NCBI GenBank assembly: GCA_025451135.1
Contig: JANWKW010000178.1
Span: 1 to 10,974 of the forward strand
DNA length: 10,974 nucleotides
From: Vulcanimicrobiia bacterium
GTDB lineage: Bacteria > Vulcanimicrobiota > Vulcanimicrobiia > Vulcanimicrobiales > Vulcanimicrobiaceae
Reading direction: 5' to 3'
Shown here in pieces: positions 8,620 through 10,974 of this stretch (its first letter is position 1; each line of letters starts with the position of its first letter). The notes under the pieces were generated by a model. The model saw only the letters and a list, made by a program, of their open reading frames with translations. It did not search any database and had not been told where the DNA came from. A program made the position numbers and the translations under genes.

Positions 8620-9376
8620 CGAGCGGCTCGATAACCTCGTCGCCGAGCGCGAGGGCATCACGCGCTCGCAGGCGCGCGCCCTGATCATGGAGGGCCGCGT
8701 CCGGATCGACGGCGAGCCCGGCAACAAGCCCGGCCAGAACGTCCGGCCCGGCGCGCTCGTCGAGGTGGAACGGCCGCGCCGGTTCGTCAGCCGGGGAGGC
8801 GAGAAGCTCGAGCACGCGCTCGATGCGTTCGGGCTCGACGTCACCGGCCTCGAGTCCCTCGACGTCGGCGCCTCGACCGGCGGCTTCACCGATTGTCTCC
8901 TCCAGCGCGGCGCCGCCCGCGTGACCGCGATCGACGTGGGGTACGGCCAGCTCGATTGGAAGCTGCGGACCGATCCGCGCGTCACCGTGATGGAGCGGAC
9001 CAACTTCCGGCTGATGGAAGACGACGCGTTCCCCGAAGGGTTCGATCTGGTCGTGATCGACACGTCGTTCATCTCGCTGCGCACCATCGTGGCACGCGCG
9101 AATGCCTATCTTCGTCCGGAGGGCGCGATCGTGGCGCTGGTCAAGCCGCAGTTCGAAGCCGGGCGCGAACGCCTGGGCAGAGGCGGAGTTGTGCGCGATC
9201 CCGAGGTGCATAGGGCCGTGCTTCGCGAAGTCCGGGAAGCAATGACCGCCCTCGGCCTCGCTCCCCTCGCCGTCGTCGCCTCGCCCTTGCTGGGTCCCGC
9301 CGGCAATCGCGAGTTCCTGATGCTCGTGCGCCGCTCGGGCAGCATCGTGGCCGACGAGGTGATCGATGCCTTCTAA
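8612..9376 (+). CDS. tlyA: TlyA family rRNA 2'-O-methyltransferase with S4 domain
   Basis: TlyA proteins 2'-O-methylate cytidines in 16S and/or 23S rRNA using S-adenosylmethionine. From CTG 8612 the protein has 254 residues, normal for the family. An S4 RNA-binding domain (about 3-55: SERLDNLVAEREGITRSQAR, then IMEGRVRIDGE) is followed by an FtsJ-like methyltransferase domain with SAM loop DVGASTGGFTDC (84-95). The catalytic tetrad of this enzyme class is visible as K65 (RGGEK), D150 (DTSFISL), K178 (VKPQFE) and E234 (GNREF). The first ATG in frame, 8687, would cut the S4 domain in half, so the start must be upstream. CTG 8612 is the only plausible initiator, with GAAGG at 8599-8603 eight bases before it. 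It overlaps the xseB end by eight bases. The 3' end overlaps nadK by 11 bases. Confidence 0.93.
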   Translation: MPSERLDNLVAEREGITRSQARALIMEGRVRIDGEPGNKPGQNVRPGALVEVERPRRFVSRGGEKLEHALDAFGLDVTGLESLDVGASTGGFTDCLLQRGAARVTAIDVGYGQLDWKLRTDPRVTVMERTNFRLMEDDAFPEGFDLVVIDTSFISLRTIVARANAYLRPEGAIVALVKPQFEAGRERLGRGGVVRDPEVHRAVLREVREAMTALGLAPLAVVASPLLGPAGNREFLMLVRRSGSIVADEVIDAF

Positions 9377-10190
9377 GATCGTCGGGCTGTACGTCGACTC
9401 GGAGCGCGATAACGCGCGCGCCGTCGGGAATACGGTCGCGGACGTCTTCCGCGCGCGCGGCTACGAGGTGCGCTCCAACGGCGATTCGCTGGCGGGCGCG
9501 CAGCTGCTGGTGACCATCGGCGGCGACGGAACGTTGCTGCGCGCGGCGCGCAAGGCGATCGTCGACGACGTCCCGATCCTCGGCATCAACACCGGGCGCC
9601 TCGGATTCCTGACCGAGTTCAACGCCGACGACGCGCGCATCGCCGAACTCCCCGACGCGCTCGAACGCGGCCTCACCATCGAAGAGCGCGTCGCGCTCCA
9701 AGTCGAGTACGACGGGACGATCTACTTCGCGCTCAACGACGCGGTCGTGCGCAAAGGGAGCGCCTCGCGGATGGTCCCGTTCGGATTAAACCTCGGCGGC
9801 GAACAGGCGGCCCACATCCCGGCCGACGGCATCTGCGTGTGCACGCCGACCGGCTCGACGGCCTACTTCCTCTCAGCCGGCGGCTCGATCATCTCCCCCA
9901 AGGTCGAGGCCTTCGGCATCGTGCCGCTGCTCCCGCACACCCTATTCTCGCGCCCCATCATCGTGCCGACCACGTCGCGCATCGAGATCTCGTGCGACTC
10001 CGAGATCGTCCACGCCAACCTCGAATGCGACGGCGACACGGTCGCGGAGCTCGCTCCCGGGGCGAGCGTCTACGTAACCCGCCATCCGAAGCTGGTCCGG
10101 TTCGCGCGCTTCTCGTCCTTCCGCTTTTTCGAACGCCTCGAGGAAAAACTGCGCTGGGGCGTTTCGATCAAGAACTCCCAAGGCAGTTAG
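9366..10190 (+). CDS. nadK: NAD kinase
   Basis: NadK phosphorylates NAD to NADP in the cytoplasm. The 274-residue protein shows the family motifs in order: G52-G-D-G-T56 in VTIGGDGTLLRAAR, NTGRLGFLTEF (75-85), N124-D125 in ALNDAVVRKG, and DGICVCTPTGSTAYFLSAGGS (154-174), then PLLPHTLFSRPIIVP. All catalytic and nucleotide-binding parts look intact. The ATG at 9366 is preceded by a good Shine-Dalgarno (GAGGTGA, just before the start) that lies inside the end of tlyA, and the two genes overlap by 11 bases. The tlyA-nadK-recN order is the one found in mycobacteria, which supports both calls. Confidence 0.97.
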   Translation: MPSKIVGLYVDSERDNARAVGNTVADVFRARGYEVRSNGDSLAGAQLLVTIGGDGTLLRAARKAIVDDVPILGINTGRLGFLTEFNADDARIAELPDALERGLTIEERVALQVEYDGTIYFALNDAVVRKGSASRMVPFGLNLGGEQAAHIPADGICVCTPTGSTAYFLSAGGSIISPKVEAFGIVPLLPHTLFSRPIIVPTTSRIEISCDSEIVHANLECDGDTVAELAPGASVYVTRHPKLVRFARFSSFRFFERLEEKLRWGVSIKNSQGS

Positions 10191-10313
10191 TCCGTGGGAC
10201 ATGTTTGGCGCGCCCCAGGGGAGAGTAATGCGGATCAAAGGCGTGAGCGCGCCATGGTAAGGGGGCCCCACGAAGTGGGGGGCGCGGAGCCTCGGGCGGA
10301 GCGCCTCTAACCC
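10191..10313 (+). promoter_or_regulatory. Structured intergenic region upstream of recN
   Basis: This is the longest gap on the plus strand. It holds a perfect hairpin (CCCCAC at 10266-10271, loop GAA, GTGGGG at 10275-10280) and a looser pair GGCGC 10281-10285 with GCGCC 10301-10305. A strong Shine-Dalgarno AGGGGAG (10217-10223) stands before a tiny ORF. No T-run follows either hairpin, so neither is a standard intrinsic terminator. No clear -35/-10 pair or LexA-type box is visible. It could end the nadK transcript, carry the recN promoter, or be a copy of a lineage repeat. Confidence 0.4.
10228..10260 (+). CDS. Possible 10-codon leader ORF before recN
   Basis: ATG 10228 opens a frame encoding MRIKGVSAPW and stopping at TAA 10258-10260. 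AGGGGAG at 10217-10223, four bases upstream, is the best ribosome binding site in the gap, while recN itself has none that is clear. A hairpin follows six bases after the stop. The ATG at 10201 in the same frame would give 19 residues. Only the sequence features are seen; translation and any attenuation role are inference, and chance is quite possible. Confidence 0.22.
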   Translation: MRIKGVSAPW

Positions 10314-10974
10314 ATGCTGCGTTCGCTCACGATCGAGAACTATGGGCTGATCCCCAAAGCGGAGATCGCCTTTGCCGACGGCGCGACGATCTTCACGGGC
10401 GAGACGGGCTCCGGCAAGACCATGCTGCTCGGTGCGCTCGGGCTCGCGCTCGGTGAGCGGGCCAGCGTCGATGCGGTGCGTCGCGGCGCGGCTCGCGCCG
10501 TGGTCACGCTGGTGCTCGAACCCGACGCCGTGCTCCGCGTCCGGCTTAACGAGGACGGCTATCCGCTCGACGAAGGCGAGGACGCCGTTATCGTGCGCGA
10601 CGTGACCGACGCCGGCAAATCGAGCGTGCGGATCAATGGCCGCTCGGCGACGGCCGGTTATCTTCGCGAGGTGGCGGGGAACGTAGCCGATATGGTCGGC
10701 CAGCACGACGCCCAACGGCTGCTCTCGCCCGCGTACCACGGGGACCTCCTCGATCGCTTCGGGGCGCCCGCGACCGCGAACGCCCGAGCCCGGACCGCGG
10801 ATGCGTTTGCGACGCTGCAAGCCCTGCGCGATCGCCTCGAAGCGCTCGGCGGCGACGACCGGCGCGCGCAGGCGCGCTGCGACGAGGCCAGGTATGCGCT
10901 CGACGAGATCGATGCGGCCGGCATCGAGGCCGGAGAAGACGAGCGCCTGACCGAGCGCCGCCGCTACCTCGACA
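10314..10974 (+). CDS. recN: DNA repair protein RecN, N-terminal part (cut by right edge)
   Basis: RecN is an SMC-like ATPase that acts in recombinational repair of double-strand breaks. The visible 220 residues begin LRSLTIENYGLI, the typical RecN N-terminus, followed by the Walker A loop G29-E-T-G-S-G-K-T36 and ALGLALGERA. Then come SSVRINGRSATAGYLREV and the RecN-specific VGQHDAQRLLSPAYHGDLLD (family usual GQHEHQ). The coiled coil begins from about residue 155. The Walker B half lies beyond the window. A stop codon (TAA 10308) precedes the ATG in frame, so the start is well fixed, though no strong Shine-Dalgarno is visible. The place after tlyA-nadK matches the conserved order. Confidence 0.95.
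   Translation, partial: MLRSLTIENYGLIPKAEIAFADGATIFTGETGSGKTMLLGALGLALGERASVDAVRRGAARAVVTLVLEPDAVLRVRLNEDGYPLDEGEDAVIVRDVTDAGKSSVRINGRSATAGYLREVAGNVADMVGQHDAQRLLSPAYHGDLLDRFGAPATANARARTADAFATLQALRDRLEALGGDDRRAQARCDEARYALDEIDAAGIEAGEDERLTERRRYLD

Noticed and set aside
10195..10210. LexA/SOS box before recN
   Set aside because: Only a short palindrome ACATGT is present; it does not match the known SOS box consensus sequences well enough.
10266..10305. Intrinsic terminator after nadK
   Set aside because: The hairpin is good but no T-run follows, and the recN start is only 34 bases past the hairpin's end; called as structure only.
9942..10820. 292-codon minus-strand open frame across the nadK-recN gap
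   Set aside because: It is antisense to nadK and recN, both with clear motifs, and has no recognisable domain.

Overview
This is a GC-rich bacterial chromosomal window of mostly housekeeping genes. Ten genes lie on the plus strand in close order. One divergent signalling gene on the minus strand runs off the left edge. No tRNA, rRNA, transposase or CRISPR array is visible. The order accB-accC-nusB-xseA-xseB-tlyA-recN matches the conserved Bacillus-type cluster, and tlyA-nadK-recN matches the order known from mycobacteria. This points to a deep-branching, Terrabacteria-like lineage. A high-GC, poorly sampled phylum such as Eremiobacterota (WPS-2) would fit, but the taxonomic guess is inference from gene order and composition only.

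Layout. (1) Minus strand, 1-1754: a GAF plus HD-GYP cyclic-di-GMP phosphodiesterase-like protein, with a receiver-like N-terminus and an unusual insertion inside the HD-GYP domain. (2) 1755-1835: the divergent intergenic region. (3) 1836-3648: an AccB-like protein lacking the biotin-accepting lysine, then accC (biotin carboxylase). (4) 3648-7529: nusB, a class A penicillin-binding protein and xseA, joined by short stop/start overlaps. (5) 7540-8361: a GNAT acetyltransferase inserted between xseA and xseB. (6) 8410-10190: xseB, tlyA (rRNA methyltransferase) and nadK, again overlapping. (7) 10191-10313: a structured intergenic region with a possible 10-codon leader ORF. (8) 10314 to the right edge: the N-terminal part of recN.

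The plus-strand genes from accB to nadK probably form one long, translationally coupled transcription unit. It joins fatty-acid precursor synthesis (AccB/AccC), rRNA antitermination and modification (NusB, TlyA), cell-wall synthesis (PBP), DNA repair (XseA/XseB, RecN) and NADP synthesis (NadK).

The most notable points are the AccB-like protein without its biotinylation lysine next to an intact accC, and two genes (accC, tlyA) whose protein homology and Shine-Dalgarno placement point to rare start codons (ATC and CTG).
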